From NCBI RefSeq assembly GCF_905163445.1, contig NC_053196.1, positions 11,991,501-12,055,500 of the forward strand: a stretch of DNA of 64,000 nucleotides, in the 5' to 3' direction. How positions within the stretch are numbered: position 1 is the stretch's first letter; every line of letters starts with the position of its first letter. Below are positions 20,901-32,870 of this stretch, piece after piece. The notes below the pieces were generated by a model that saw nothing but the letters and a program-made list of their open reading frames with translations, searched no databases and was not told where the DNA came from. Origin of the DNA: Pararge aegeria. Its lineage: Eukaryota > Arthropoda > Insecta > Lepidoptera > Nymphalidae. Made by a program: the position numbers and the translations under genes.

Positions 20901-23205
20901 CCAGTCAAGAAGCGGAGATTGATCTGACATTGAGGATGCAAAGAAGGTACGTCATTGGCACCTCTTTTAATAAATTTATAAAACAACTCCATTTTCTCAG
21001 TCATAATAGAAGGTTAATCAGTAAAATACTACCTTTTGTATTCTCATATTATAAAACATAACTATTCGGATACGATTTTATTAAAATACCTTCACTAATA
21101 TTTTTGTCTAATTTTTCATTTCTCTGACCTCGTGTTTCTCTTAATTTTTTTATGAGCATTTCCAAGTTACTAACATCATTTGTATTCCACGTCGAGAGCC
21201 GTAACCTAAAATATTCCGTGAATAAAATAATATATCATCGGGTGATCGTCTCACACGGGTGTCGTGTCAGATGCTGACAGAGACATTCGTCCTAACTTTA
21301 ATTTGATTAGTTAGCGCTCTCTCGGGTCGTGTAATTTTGTTTTAACGATCTCTGGGGATTCGACGATTAGTGGAATCCTTCATCAGTCAGTTGTTATGTT
21401 TGTTTAGCTGGAGTTGACTTAAATATTTAATAGGAAGTTGCTGATCTTAAAATATTCTTGAATTCGTATGTATGTATCGATTTGTATGGGTTTCGAAAAT
21501 TAATAGCAATTAATTTCTTATCTAGAAATAGATTGAAAAATGGGTATTTATATATATAGATACGAGCCGTCTTAGCTCGTTTATCTATTGGTATTACTAG
21601 CTTGCTTTACTAGGGCTTTGCCTGCCTTTCTTCAAGTGTCTCTCCCTAATTTATTAATCTTAAAAAATTTATAGTTGCTACGTTACACGGAAATACAAAC
21701 TCACAAACGCTAATATGTGTTTGTTTATTAAAAATATTAACAACTAGGTTAGCAAATGTTTTACAAATTACTAAGAAACCATAGAGTAGTTGATATGTCC
21801 TCACTGTTCAGATAGTACATGAAAGTGAAGGTATTCTTTTTTTTATATACGATTTTTTACACCACAAAAATAAATGGACAGGAAAAGTAGAAAATTAAGA
21901 AGTAAGATATGAAAGGCAGCCTTACCGCTTAGCAGCGAACTCTTCCAGGCAGCCTTAGCCATAACCTTTTTCTTAACTGGTAAGTAAGTGGAAAAATGGT
22001 AAGTAAATCGCTGTATTGTAAGTGAAGCTGATAATCTCTGAGGTTGTATAATTTATCAGATCATGTCAGATTGTTGATGTTTGCATTGAGTACCACGAGT
22101 GGTGTGAAAAGATCTTAATGCGAAGTTAAGGAGACGGAATTGATGACTATCTTGTTTATCTGATCGTTGGTTTTGTAGTTGGGTGGTGTTATCTTTTATC
22201 TATGGTTTACACTATTGTCCTTGCTACGATGTCTTTGATTAGTTTAGGATATGCTCGTGTTAAGTCGTTATGCAATACTGAATTTTGCAAGCGATTAGGC
22301 ACATATTTTTGTAGTTATGCGATGCTACGACTTATGGTATCTGTAAGAATTAAACTTATTATCAGCAAAGGGCAATGAGTTGAAGCTGAATGGTAAATAA
22401 AAAGTAAAAAGCTTTGACTTCTTGGCTTAATCTTGCCTAGTGCTGCTATTATGTGCACTGAAAGCTGTTGTTGTAAAAATACATACGCTTTTTTTTTTAA
22501 TAACATTTCTTTTCCATTTGTTACGCTGGGATATAAAGTATTATTTGTCTGTCTTCAGGGTATATAAGTCCATATTCCATTAAAATCAGTGCAGTGTTTA
22601 AAACGATTGGTAACAAATACTTAGGTTACAAACACATAGATGGACACACTTTCGCACTTATAATATTAGTATGAATTTAAATGCTGTTTTATAGTTGTAG
22701 AACTGTAAGATCGTTAATATAAAGTTTGATTGCTTTGAGGTATAATTTGAGCTGGCCTTCAAATCAAATGAAATCATTTTTTTTTTGCTAAATGTGGAAC
22801 AATAGTGGTGATCGTAGACCCTGGCCAAGCTAGAAATTTATATTAACCGATCCAATATCTTGTGATTATTCTGGCACGCCGCTAGCGGACAAATGTTATT
22901 GACTCTGAGTTGGTACTTACTGAAAATTTCTTGACTGAAAAACTGAATAATTTTAATATACCCAATCCAATGATGACGCGTAATCATGATGCGTAGTCAA
23001 ACACAATAACCGCTAGACCAGCAATGCAGTTAATTCTTACCATCAAATTTCATTTTCAGGGTAGGTACCTACTTAAAATTTCTTGCCAGAAAAACGGTAC
23101 AACCTATATTATTTATTCAACCCAGAACCTTGTGGTGTATAGTGGAACACGCTACCCACTTAAGACAAACGAGGCAGACCAACAAGACAGTTTTTCAATT
23201 TTTAT
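20901..23205. other. No gene recognised
   Basis: Unique-looking, AT-rich. ORFs at 22315-22506 and 23024-23242 show no domain. A small piece at 22640-22672 (TTTCGCACTTATAATATTAG) looks like a Helitron end. Confidence 0.35.
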
Positions 23206-23209
23206 TTAT

Positions 23210-23475
23210 TCCACTACAAGCGGTAGCGGGCTAACCTTTTAGGGAGTATGGCAGTAATATCCATCCCATTCCCCTAATCGTTTTCAACGCAACAACGCTA
23301 CAGAACGCTAAAAAGTTTGGCGGCTCGTATTTGTCAGTAGACCTACCAGCAGACCAGACCAAAGAAAATTAAAAAATAACATATTCCCAAATCTACCCAG
23401 CCGTAAATTGAACCCGGCAGCTCCTACTAAAACCACAGCACTCACCGCTGTGCCATAAAGGTTGTAAAAAATCCT
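23210..23475 (-). mobile_element. SINE-C, near full length
   Basis: Minus strand: head GGCACAGCGGTGAGTGCTG with B-box-like GGGTTCAATTTACGG, then TGGTCTGGTCTGCTGG and the GGTTAGCCCGCTACC segment at the other end. The ORF over it is a shadow. Confidence 0.7.
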
Positions 23476-24080
23476 AAACATCACTATAACACAAAACACA
23501 CATTTCAGGTGGCATATCTGTTAATCTGAAACAGCTCACAGCACACAAGAAGAAACCTCTCAAAGGTACAAGCCCCAACGAAACCCCAAGGAAAGCCTAT
23601 TCTTACGCATTTGCACAATATGATAATCTTGTCACGGTACACTTGACGCGAATGCTCGTAGCCATTGATCAAGGATCGGGGATTACGATGTTTATCAATA
23701 TTCCTCGCAAATATTGTGTATCGCAACAATTATTATGTTTATCGAACATCCCGCGTGACAATGACGACATAATATTTGTATTGTATGGGATTTAAGATAG
23801 CAGAATATGCCACGTCACAAAAATACGTAAAAAAATTGAAATACATCTATTCCAACTATTTCTTTTCAGCTTTCTTATCGATAAACTTAGGCTAGATCTT
23901 TCAAGCGTTATATAAACTGAAAGGATAAATTTACATAAAGCCTAAAAATTTCAAAAAAAAGAAAATGTTTTATTCACGTAGACCTTATCACAGGCACTTA
24001 TGAAGCGAAGCATTCATACTAAAATAACATGTTACCACTAAAGAGAGAGACAAAATAGTCTCATATATGATTATATATTA
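23476..24080. other. No gene; LINE-tail scrap
   Basis: At 23960-24010 the run TTTTATTCACGTAGACCTTATCACAGGCAC-type sequence matches 29.93-29.98 kb and looks like the 3' end of a retroelement on the minus strand. A lone TATCGATA occurs at 23876-23883. Confidence 0.4.
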
Positions 24081-24081
24081 A

Positions 24082-24247
24082 AATCCGCGGACAATGAATA
24101 CACTTTTGTTGTACACCACATAAACTTAACAAGTTATAAGTAAAAATTTAACAAAAAGTATACAATTTGGCGGCCTTATCGCTAAATAGTGATCTCTTCC
24201 AGGCAACCAAAGGCGTTAAAAACAGCTCAAGAAGAGAGGTAGGTGGT
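24082..24247 (-). mobile_element. LINE-J 3' end
   Basis: Minus strand: CCTTTGGTTGCCTGGAAGAG, the hairpin region at 24178-24193, AAGGCCGCC and then GTACAACAAAAGTGTATTCA. The hairpin has one mismatch on the transcribed strand. Confidence 0.7.
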
Positions 24248-25108
24248 GCACTTAAATAAACATGCATAAACCTATATATACAAATATAATATATACATAT
24301 AACAACAGACAATATATAGATTTTAATTTTTTCTTAACAATGTGTTAGATAATTCTTGTTTTTATTTCACTTACTTTAAGAGCTAAAACACCTTTATCGT
24401 TGTACACCTACGAGTATAATAAACATTTTATCCTAAAAGCAATAATGCCCAATAAAGGTACGACACCAATGGGGCGAATCCTAAACCTGCGTTATCTACT
24501 GGATACGATCTCTACCGGTCCGTCGGTGTAGAGTTACAATACAACAAACTACGGGGAAGAAAAGGAATTGTATGAACCTTAACAATTCGGTTTATTTGAC
24601 CCACGAATGTAAAATTCACGCGTGAATTAATTTCCTCTACGGTCTTACATAAATAATTCTATACTTTTTGTATGAGGTTATCTTCTGTGGATGTTTTAAT
24701 AAAAGATTTATATATTGTGTAAAAAGTGTGTATGTATTGTGACGATGCAATTATTTGCTTATAAGTTTAGAGTATTGAGTTGTTCAGGGATACAGATTTA
24801 GATGACTTTGTAACATTATTAGTCTAGTAATAGATGCCCCACATTGGGTTTAGGCCCTCTCTCTTGAGATGGAGGATCTACCACGCAACGGAAAGAGAAC
24901 TCGGGCTCTTTCAAGAATATTTTCAGGCGCTAGCCATAGACTAACTAGCTAGAGACCGGCATGACTTGACTTCACGATTGCTGATCGTAGTCTGAAATAT
25001 TTACTTATTTATTTAAGAAATATTTAGAAACAACCGTTTTTGTAATAAGTATAATGCCAAATAAAAAGCCGTTCCAAGTATAATTTAAAAATCACTAGGT
25101 AATTAAAT
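24248..25108. other. No gene recognised
   Basis: AT-rich. About 24830-25000 (GGGTTTAGGCCCTCTCTC onward) may be an old SINE-like piece. Confidence 0.35.
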
Positions 25109-25111
25109 AGG

Positions 25112-25378
25112 CGGTGATAGCCTAGTGGTTAGGACTTCGGCTTTACTTTCGAGGAGCCGAGTTCGAATCCCAGCACGCATCCCTAATATTCTAAGTTATT
25201 TGCGAGCTAAGCAATTAAAATATCACTTGCCATAATGGTCAAGTAAAAAAACATCGAGCGGAACCGTGCATGCCTTAGAGTTCTCTATGATATTCAGGTG
25301 TGTGAAGCCCACCAATCTACCAACTACGGCAGAATTCCTTCCGATAGTGGGAGGAAACTGCCCTGTAGTTTTATTTAT
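25112..25378 (+). mobile_element. SINE-B, full length
   Basis: Head GCGGTGATAGCCTAGTGG and intact B box GAGTTCGAATCCCAG, then AAAATATCACTTGCC, AGAGTTCTC and GTGGGAGGAAAC. The 3' end is worn. Confidence 0.85.
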
Positions 25379-26469
25379 TTTGACTGCAATTTAGTTGAAG
25401 GTAGGCCTTTGTTTTAAAAGATGATCAATAATTGATAATATTTTGTGTAACACGTCTACTCTATTTCCTCTTTGAACGAAATATCAATCATTATACAAAG
25501 CGAGATTTCTTTATACCGCCCGCCCCTGTTCCGTGGATTCACTAACAAATATTTTGGAAATATTTCTCTAACTTGTCGGCGATTTATCTACCGCTTCTTT
25601 CCGTTCAGTTGCCTATGAGTTTTAAAACCCCATTAAACTAACTGAGCACATAAGTTGTACGATTTTTGATCTTTACTAGCCATTATTACGATATGTTTTG
25701 CGTTGAGCCGTAATTGGCGTTTACGTCAGTTCCAAATGATTTGTAATTTATTATCTAGAAGCAAAATCTTCACGAAGAACTAAAAATGGTTGTGCGCAAA
25801 AAAGCATGAGCTCCGTATAGCTATAGGGCTGTCACATAAATCTTAATTCATTAACTAATAATTTCATTTTAATAATCTATAATTGATAGAATGGCTATTA
25901 ATGTTTACAATTTATAGTTTTGTTGTCCTTTGTAAAATTAAAATTTATAGTCAAGTCATCGTATTTTTTAATTAGGTATTTCATTTTATATATATGAGTA
26001 GCGCTTGATGGTAGTTTATATAGCTAGTAATATGTTACGTTAATCAAAATATACACGGCTTTAAAAATGCTAGCATAAATAATCCAGTAAATTCATATTA
26101 GTCTGAAAGAATATAATATGTTTTACATATAATGAAAGAAATATGAGGACAGAGGCATAGTTATATGGTAAAATAAACTATGCATTTGTAATAGGGAAAC
26201 AATAATGAAAATATATCTCGATAAGATATCTCTAATCAGAGTAAGATAAATCCTTAGAGATTTTTCTGATTTCATTAGAAAACAATATTTTATTTTCCAT
26301 TCGAACAATGGATATATCTAGGTAAACGTAGCATACTCCTTCATTTCTAACTTAATAAAAATGTACTATCGCAATGTTATCTAAATTACCCCGATTTTTA
26401 ACTTTTCGTCAATTCTATCGCTATAATAATTACAACTATTCAAACAATCATGGTAAAGATTGAAGATGA
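25379..26469. other. AT-rich stretch left of the LINE
   Basis: No LINE endonuclease coding was found here, so the LINE is truncated close to the start of its open frame. No host gene seen. Confidence 0.45.
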
Positions 26470-28455
26470 ATAGCCAAGTATAGTGCTAAACTAATTGGTA
26501 TTACTTTGATTTCTTCTAAACAGTTAAAACTAACGTGGTTAACTCCTGAGATTAAAGCTCTCATGAGCAAACGCAATACTGCCAAAAATAAGTACAAGCT
26601 GCGGCCGACAGAGGAAAATCTTACAAAGTATAAACAACTCCGCAATCGTTGCAGTAGAATATGTCGGGATGCTCAACGAAATTTTATTCACAACTCCGTT
26701 CATAATTTAAATACTTCAAAGGCCTGGAGGTTTTTGAATTCGTTGGGTATAGGTCGACAGCAAAAGCTGGCCCATAGTATCCCAGACCTTAATACACTTA
26801 ATCAGCACTTTACTAAAACTTCTACCCTGGATAGTCAAATGAAGCTTACTACGCTTAATCGTTTACTCTCCTTGCCTATACCTGAATTCCCAGCATTTCA
26901 ATTCTGCGAGGTGACATTTGATGAAATTAGGAAACATGTTTTAGCCATCAAGTCTGATGCAGTTGGCAGTGATGGAATTGGTCGAAGAATGATTCTTTTA
27001 CTTCTTGATAACATGGGTCCTATTCTTTCACACTTGTTAAATTTCTCACTATCTTCGTGTACTTTTCCTTCTGGGTGGAAGAAGGCGTATGTTATTCCTA
27101 TTCCTAAAACAGCTAATCCTTTAACTCCGTCTCATTTTCGACCAATTTCTATTCTTCCTTTTCTCTCTAAAGTTTTGGAACGTATTGTTAGTAAACAACT
27201 TTCTCTTTTTCTTACTAGAAATAATTCTCTCTCCCCGTTCCAATCTGGCTTTAGACAAGGGCACAGTACGGTCACAGCGCTGACAAAAGTCTGCGATGAC
27301 GTACGCAAAGGCTTAGATAATAAATTGGTCACCATTCTTGTTCTTCTGGACTTTAGTAACGCCTTTAATAATGTTGATTTTGACTTGCTTCTTGCGCTGC
27401 TAAGGTCGTTAAACATTTCAACTAAAGTAATTGACTGGTTTCGATCCTACCTGTTCGGGCGTCTACAATGCGTCAGATTTGATGGCAAATGTTCCTCGTT
27501 TTCTCCCCTCACTGCTGGTGTTCCTCAGGGCGGGGTTCTGTCACCTCTTCTCTTCTCAGTTTTCATCAACTCTATCTCTTCTGTTATTTCCTCATCTTTT
27601 CATTTCTATGCTGACGATCTACAGATTTACGCTTCCGAAACTGTTGATGGAATTTCCTCTGTTATCTCCAAGCTTAATTCAGACTTAAACAATATCTGTA
27701 GTTGGTGCAAATCCTTTGGGCTTGCGGTAAATCCTGCTAAGTCACAGGTAATCGTCATTGGTAATCCAAGGCTACTGACACGACTCAATGATCTACCAGC
27801 AGTTTATTTTGACGGTGTAGCTTTGCCTTACTGCAATACGGTTAAAAACCTTGGGCTTATTATGGATAGCTCCTTTTCATGGGCACCACAGGTTTCAGAG
27901 GTGGGGCGGAAAATTTTTGCTACTGTCGGTTATCTAAGGCGTTGGAAGAATCTTTTGCCGATTAAGACGAAGATTGTGTTAGCCAATACCCTCTTACGTC
28001 CTATAATTGATTATGGTGATGTGTGTTATCCGGACTTGTCAAAGGAACTCCTAAATAAGCTGGAAAGGTTGCAAAACATATGCATAAGATTTATATATGG
28101 CCTGCGTAAGTTCGACCACATATCCCAGTTTCGGACGGAACTTGGGTGGTTGCCAATCAGTCAGCGGAGAGACTTGCATGCTTTGTCCCTTTTATATCGT
28201 ATCCTTTTCTTTCCTCAAACACCACCTTATTTGAAGGAACGATTTATTTTTTACGGAGCGGACTGCCAGGACTTGCTTCGATCTTGCACCGACGGCAAAC
28301 TCCAGGTTCCATTCAGTCGCACGAAATACTATAGTAACTCTTTTACGGTTAATTGTGTCAGACTCTGGAATTCCCTCCCTGCTGACATACGTAAGGCTCA
28401 ATCCCTAAATGTTTTCAAGAAGCGTTTGGAAAACCATTTTTTATCTAGTATGTAG
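26470..28455 (+). CDS. LINE reverse transcriptase, 5'-truncated (Jockey/CR1 group)
   Basis: This encodes the reverse transcriptase half of a non-LTR retrotransposon ORF2, which copies element RNA into DNA at a nicked target. The frame opens after a TGA at 26467 without an ATG; counting from TTG at 26506 it has 649 residues. Visible parts: a basic linker (1-90), FRPIS (211-215), motif A LLDFSNAFN (280-288) with catalytic D282, GVPQGGVLSP (338-347), motif C FYADD (367-371) with catalytic D370 and D371, NLG (448-450), thumb, and a C-terminus LWNSLPADIRK...FKKRLENHF. The apurinic-type endonuclease expected upstream is missing, so this copy cannot move by itself. One oddity is N288, where most relatives have Asp (AFD). 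The uninterrupted frame means that the insertion is fairly young. No host role is implied. Confidence 0.9.
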   Translation: MAKYSAKLIGITLISSKQLKLTWLTPEIKALMSKRNTAKNKYKLRPTEENLTKYKQLRNRCSRICRDAQRNFIHNSVHNLNTSKAWRFLNSLGIGRQQKLAHSIPDLNTLNQHFTKTSTLDSQMKLTTLNRLLSLPIPEFPAFQFCEVTFDEIRKHVLAIKSDAVGSDGIGRRMILLLLDNMGPILSHLLNFSLSSCTFPSGWKKAYVIPIPKTANPLTPSHFRPISILPFLSKVLERIVSKQLSLFLTRNNSLSPFQSGFRQGHSTVTALTKVCDDVRKGLDNKLVTILVLLDFSNAFNNVDFDLLLALLRSLNISTKVIDWFRSYLFGRLQCVRFDGKCSSFSPLTAGVPQGGVLSPLLFSVFINSISSVISSSFHFYADDLQIYASETVDGISSVISKLNSDLNNICSWCKSFGLAVNPAKSQVIVIGNPRLLTRLNDLPAVYFDGVALPYCNTVKNLGLIMDSSFSWAPQVSEVGRKIFATVGYLRRWKNLLPIKTKIVLANTLLRPIIDYGDVCYPDLSKELLNKLERLQNICIRFIYGLRKFDHISQFRTELGWLPISQRRDLHALSLLYRILFFPQTPPYLKERFIFYGADCQDLLRSCTDGKLQVPFSRTKYYSNSFTVNCVRLWNSLPADIRKAQSLNVFKKRLENHFLSSM

Positions 28456-28797
28456 TATATTGCTTAAATATGTATATACTTATATATATTATGTATAATA
28501 TGTATGTAGTATTAGAATTTATGAGTAAGTAGTTTATTAAAATTATTTTATATATATATAAATATATATATATATTTTTTTTTTTTATACTTAAATTGCT
28601 GCACCAACCCGTTCCTTCGTTTTTTTTTCCTAACGTCAAAGGTTGTCTGGAAGAGATCGCTTTAGTGATAAGACCGCCTTTGCACGCTCTATTTTATTTT
28701 TATTATTTTAAGTTTCTTCTATTTGTGTTTAATTTATATAAAATGTGTGTGTGCAATAAAGACTTAAAACAAACAAACAAACAAACTAATTAAAACA
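28456..28797 (+). mobile_element. LINE-J 3' untranslated region and tail
   Basis: It follows the stop codon and holds TA-rich runs, GGTTGTCTGGAAGAGATCGC, a hairpin at 28656-28669 (ATCGC-TTTA-GTGAT), AAGACCGCC, GCAATAAAGAC and a tail of CAAA repeats. The same tail occurs without the coding part at 7.6, 24.2, 49.8 and 58.3 kb, tying those fragments to this LINE family. Confidence 0.8.
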
Positions 28798-29510
28798 AAA
28801 TGAGTTCCTAAATTGGGCCCCCATAAACATCGGCTGTCAACCCTAGTTTATCTCCAATCTCGTGCCACGTAATTTGACACTTTTCACTGACAAAGCCCAC
28901 GTCTCGACAGACAGACCTATGAACCGACGCGCAAAAACCTTTGATGACTTACAAAAAGCAATTAGTGTTTTTGCTTCCCAAAATTAATATTTACGGGAAT
29001 GTAGGATCTTTGGGTGATAAAAAAAGTAACCCCAGCACGTGTTAAATGAATATGCGGACTGTAAAGTATGTCTTATTTTTCATAATTAGACCGTGAAGTT
29101 CTCAAGAATTTGGAGAATTTCGAGAATTTTTGCACGGGAAGTAAATTGGGGTGGTCTATTCGCTCTTATTTGAATAAAGATAATAGCTATAGGTATATTA
29201 GGTAGGTACTAAGTTTGTTGTGGAAATGCCGTGTCGTTCATTTTATGGAGTTCCGGCTCATTAATCGACAAAAAATGTATGTCGTGGTAAAAGTACCTAA
29301 CTAAAAAGGTGATTTTATATTACTTAATCCGCATACTCGGATTTTTAACTTAGTACGTTAAACTTAGTAAGTTTATTCGGCAGAACTAACTCATAAAGTT
29401 AAATAAAAATATAAATGACAATGTCGTCTTCAACACGCCTTCTTATTTCATTAACGGAGATAGTTAAATGAAACAAGTGTTTGCTATTGCACTCGTAATA
29501 AGCTAACAAA
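28798..29510. other. No gene recognised
   Basis: AT-rich unique-looking sequence between the LINE and the inverted repeat. Confidence 0.4.
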
Positions 29511-29514
29511 AACC

Positions 29515-29715
29515 ACAAACACACAGACATAGCCACATAAAATAGTCACAGAATCAAAATTCAGTTTAGAAGAGATGTCTTCATCGCTTTTCTTATTAAG
29601 TAAGTTAAATAAGGATAATACATCTCTGAAAGCCGTGGCAGATAATAAACTACTTAATAGAAATAAACTCGAATCGTGTTAATTGGCAGTGCTTACTAGG
29701 TTTAGCAAAAAAATA
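29515..29715. repeat. Left arm of a 1.4-kb inverted repeat
   Basis: It matches, in reverse complement, 30697-30895. The inner 165 bases (AAAATTCAGTTTAGAAGAG to TACTAGGTTTAGC) match almost exactly; the outer 35 bases (CACAAACACACAGACATAG) only partly. It could be terminal repeats of a DNA element or an inverted duplication. Confidence 0.8.
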
Positions 29716-29924
29716 GATCCGATCCGATGCATGTTTGCCTGCCATTATATTTTACAAGTAGCATTCATACAACGCATACTTTACGCAGTTTACTGTGCTT
29801 TGTTTAACCAATACATTGCATCAAAATTGCTCTGAGTCAGTTAAGTGTCAGTCAACTGTAATCTATTAGCCTAAAAGATCTGCACCCGAAATCTCTGTAT
29901 GATTAAAAAAAATCTAAATTTCTC

Positions 29925-30100
29925 TATTCATGTAGGCCTATCACAGGCACTTATGAAGCGTTCATACATATACGAGTATGTATACATAATTGTAAGGGGA
30001 TGGTGATAACTTCGTTCGCCAACTTAGACCTAAAGCTACGAGGGTTCCAAACGCGCCCTGGTTTAAGAAGAGCCCACAACAAACTTAGCCGGGTAATTTT
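29925..30100 (-). mobile_element. REP-1 retroelement tail
   Basis: Plus-strand order: TTCATGTAGGCCTATCACAG, CTAAAGCTACGAGGGTTCCA, CGCGCCCTGG, CCCACAACAAACTTAGCC. Read on the minus strand it resembles the copies at 42.86 and 46.5 kb. It lies inside the large inverted repeat. Confidence 0.6.
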
Positions 30101-30348
30101 TATTATTGTTATCATAATCTCACAGTAAATTTATATTATGCTATGAAGCTAGAGCAATTCACACACAAGCTTTTTTATCGTTTAAGTAATCCTTAATATT
30201 ATAAATAGGAATGTACCTACCGGTTCTGGATATAATTTGTATTCGGTACAGATTGCTCAGATTTAGCTAGGTGGCAGCCACCTGCTTACCCTTAGCCTAA
30301 TGAGGCCAAAGCCTAATAATTGGGAGGTAACATCTCCACGTGTGACTA

Positions 30349-30655
30349 TCTTAATATATATAAATCTCCTGTCACGATGTTTGTCCGCGATGGACTCCTA
30401 AACTACTGAACCGATTTTAAATTAAATTGGCACACCGTGAGCAGTCTGGTCCAACTTAAGAGATAGGATAGCTTAGATCTTTAAGTAAAGTCTCAATTTT
30501 ATTTTATTGCAAATTATTTGTCTATAATTAATTGACAGTCACATGTTATATATATATATATATATATATATACAACTATGCTCATTTAAGGCTTAGCGAT
30601 ACTGAATACTTTAAAAACAAAATCAAACGCAGACGAAGTCGCGGGCAACAGCTAG
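30349..30655 (+). mobile_element. Non-autonomous Helitron, 307 bp, complete
   Basis: It starts TCTTAATATATATAAATCTC after an A and ends GACGAAGTCGCGGGCAACAG then CTAG before a T. It contains a pure TA run at about 30547-30573, the kind of internal microsatellite known in lepidopteran Helitrons. It sits in the loop of the large inverted repeat. Confidence 0.8.
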
Positions 30656-30696
30656 TAGCTGTATAAAGATTCCACTGCAACTGCACTGTGAGTAGG

Positions 30697-30895
30697 ATTT
30701 TTTTTTTTTTGCTAAACCTAGTAAGCACTGTCAATTAACACGATTCGAGTTTATTTCTATTAAGTAGTTCATTATCTGCCACGGCTTTCAGAGATGTATT
30801 ATCCTTATTTAACTTACTTAATAAGAAAAGCGATGAAGACAACTCTTCTAAACTGAATTTTGAGTCTGTGCTTATGTTATGTGCCTGTGTCTGTG
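30697..30895. repeat. Right arm of the 1.4-kb inverted repeat
   Basis: Reverse complement of 29515-29715. It begins with a T-run and GCTAAACCTAGTAAGCACTG. The spacer between the arms is about 980 bp. The 111-codon ORF starting inside it has no domain. Confidence 0.8.
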
Positions 30896-32475
30896 TGTTT
30901 GCACTGGTAACTACCTATGTAACCGAGTCTACTCGTATTCATCACCTAAGAAAGAATACGAATGGAAAATCTCGCAGCCGATCAATAAATCAATGATTTC
31001 AAGTAAAATCATCTATAATGTTTACCTTTATAAAACATCGAGACAAAAATATCCTCGAGGCGATTCGCGATCCGTATCTCGTAATCCGAACAGGAAGCTC
31101 ATTGTCGAATACCAGATGCGAAATTCCGTAAACCATACGATGATTCAAATTGTTGTAAAGAATGTAGAGAATAGTGCACTTGTGGGCGTGGTCCGATTGT
31201 GCATTCCGATCTAAGGTTCCGTCTTCCCGATTGTTCTGACAGAAATGGTGTCAGACAGTTACCTATGGCCTTTGTAGGTTTGCGCACTAAAATTTGATAT
31301 GTTGGCTTATTTTTTCCTTACTGTATTATTTTGGTAGTTCATTTTTTTTATGTTACGCAGTATAGTGAAAAAAGAAGATTGAGCCGTAGGCTGTATGGTT
31401 TTTATCTTTACCTTAAATAGTAAAACATGTACTTTGAAAAAATTATTATCACGCCCAGTTACACATCATTCGCATTATAAACACATTCCGAATCCAAAGG
31501 TGCCAACCCGTTGCTTCATTAAAAAAAACTCCGAATTGAATTTCAAAAAAGGAATAGAATGAAGTAGCTCAGGCGGCAAATTGATATCGAAAAAGGATTT
31601 TCTACTGTTTTGAAAATAGAACGTGCATGGCGGTGCACTTTGAAAAGGATTACATTCGGGAACTCAAACCTTTTAGGTTTGTTTTTACAGCTTTACGGAA
31701 CTCTTTGTCGGTTTTAGGAAAGATAGAATGGAACTAAATACAATACGGTACGTTGTATCGTGGCCCTTTCGCAAAAGCGCCCATTTTACGGTTCTTGAAT
31801 GGTCCTTCGGGTCCTTTGACGTTGAAGCTACGTGATTGTGAATAGCCTTGTTTCTGTTTTACGGTCTGAGATCGTCAATAGGGCTGCAAATAAGCGTTTT
31901 CGATTCGTATATTAGTCGCGCTACCTTATTTTGTTTTGTGTTCGTACCCACAACACTTCTAAGGTCGTACGTACCCTTTATTGCTCTGAGTTGGTTCTTA
32001 AGAATTACTTGTCTTATTTCGTGAAACGCTTCTAATCTGTCTTAAATCGTAAGCTATACTAATATTGTCTTTTATTGAGGTTTTGCTATTATTGTTACGT
32101 TTGGGAATACCAACCAAAAGTATAACAAATTTAGTTGTTACAATAGTAGTTTTAGTTACTAGTGGTTGCACTGTGCTGCTACCGTTCTGTCAGTTCTACC
32201 TTCATCATTCTTGGTCTTTATTTACCATAGGTTTTATAGCAGAGAGCAAGTTAGAGTCTCCACTTAAGCCCCCCTGATTTGGCATTAGTTTTAGTGTAGA
32301 TAAATAATTTCGACCGCTTGCTATTCTACTTATAATTTGCGGTCAGTATCATTGTATTATTTTTATCACTATTATGAACCTTATTTTAGGGACAAGGTAT
32401 GTCATAAAATAAACTCATTTTAGAATAATTCTGCTGTAAGTTATTTACCATTGCCAAGCCTTCAGGGGGATTAAA
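30896..32475. other. No gene recognised
   Basis: Short ORFs on both strands (30879-31214, 31099-31287, 32065-32277) show no convincing domain; the last is rich in Leu and Val but lacks signs of a real gene. Confidence 0.4.
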
Positions 32476-32494
32476 AATGTCTGTTTATCTGGAT

Positions 32495-32870
32495 TATAAC
32501 TGGTGAAAGCTGAAAAGGAAAAGTATGTAAATACGACAGTTATTGTTCCGATCGTCGTTACGGCCAATGATCTTCTCGCGAAAAGCTTCGACCAACATCT
32601 TAAGAAGCTTTAGCTTAGTTGTTTGATCAAGGGTCGGATACAGAAGGCAGTAGTCCTTGAAACGGCGCGTATTGTGAGGAGGTTCCTCACTCTGGAGCCC
32701 TGACCGCCGGTTGCTCGGGCATTCAAAAGCCCCGCAAGCGGAGGGGGTTTTTTTTCCTATAATTTTTTAATAGTGTTTTTGTTCTTGTAAGCATTGTTAA
32801 GAATTAAAAAAAAAATGAAAATCAATAAATGATAGTATTATAATACAAGAACAAAGTACAATAAAGTTTT
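32495..32870 (+). pseudogene. LINE-P C-terminal remnant and tail
   Basis: A frame reads VPIVVTANDLLAKSFDQHLK, a stop, then IKGRIQKAVVLETARIVRRF before TLEP and the final TGA. The related copy at 61.14-61.43 kb (minus) keeps more upstream residues; here that part is deleted. The tail includes GACCGCCGGTTGC and a short GC stem (AGCCCCGCAAGCGGAGG). I take it as the C-terminus of a LINE protein; the clade is unclear. Confidence 0.6.

Noticed and set aside
30879..31214. 111-codon ORF
   Set aside because: It begins in the arm of the inverted repeat and shows no domain.
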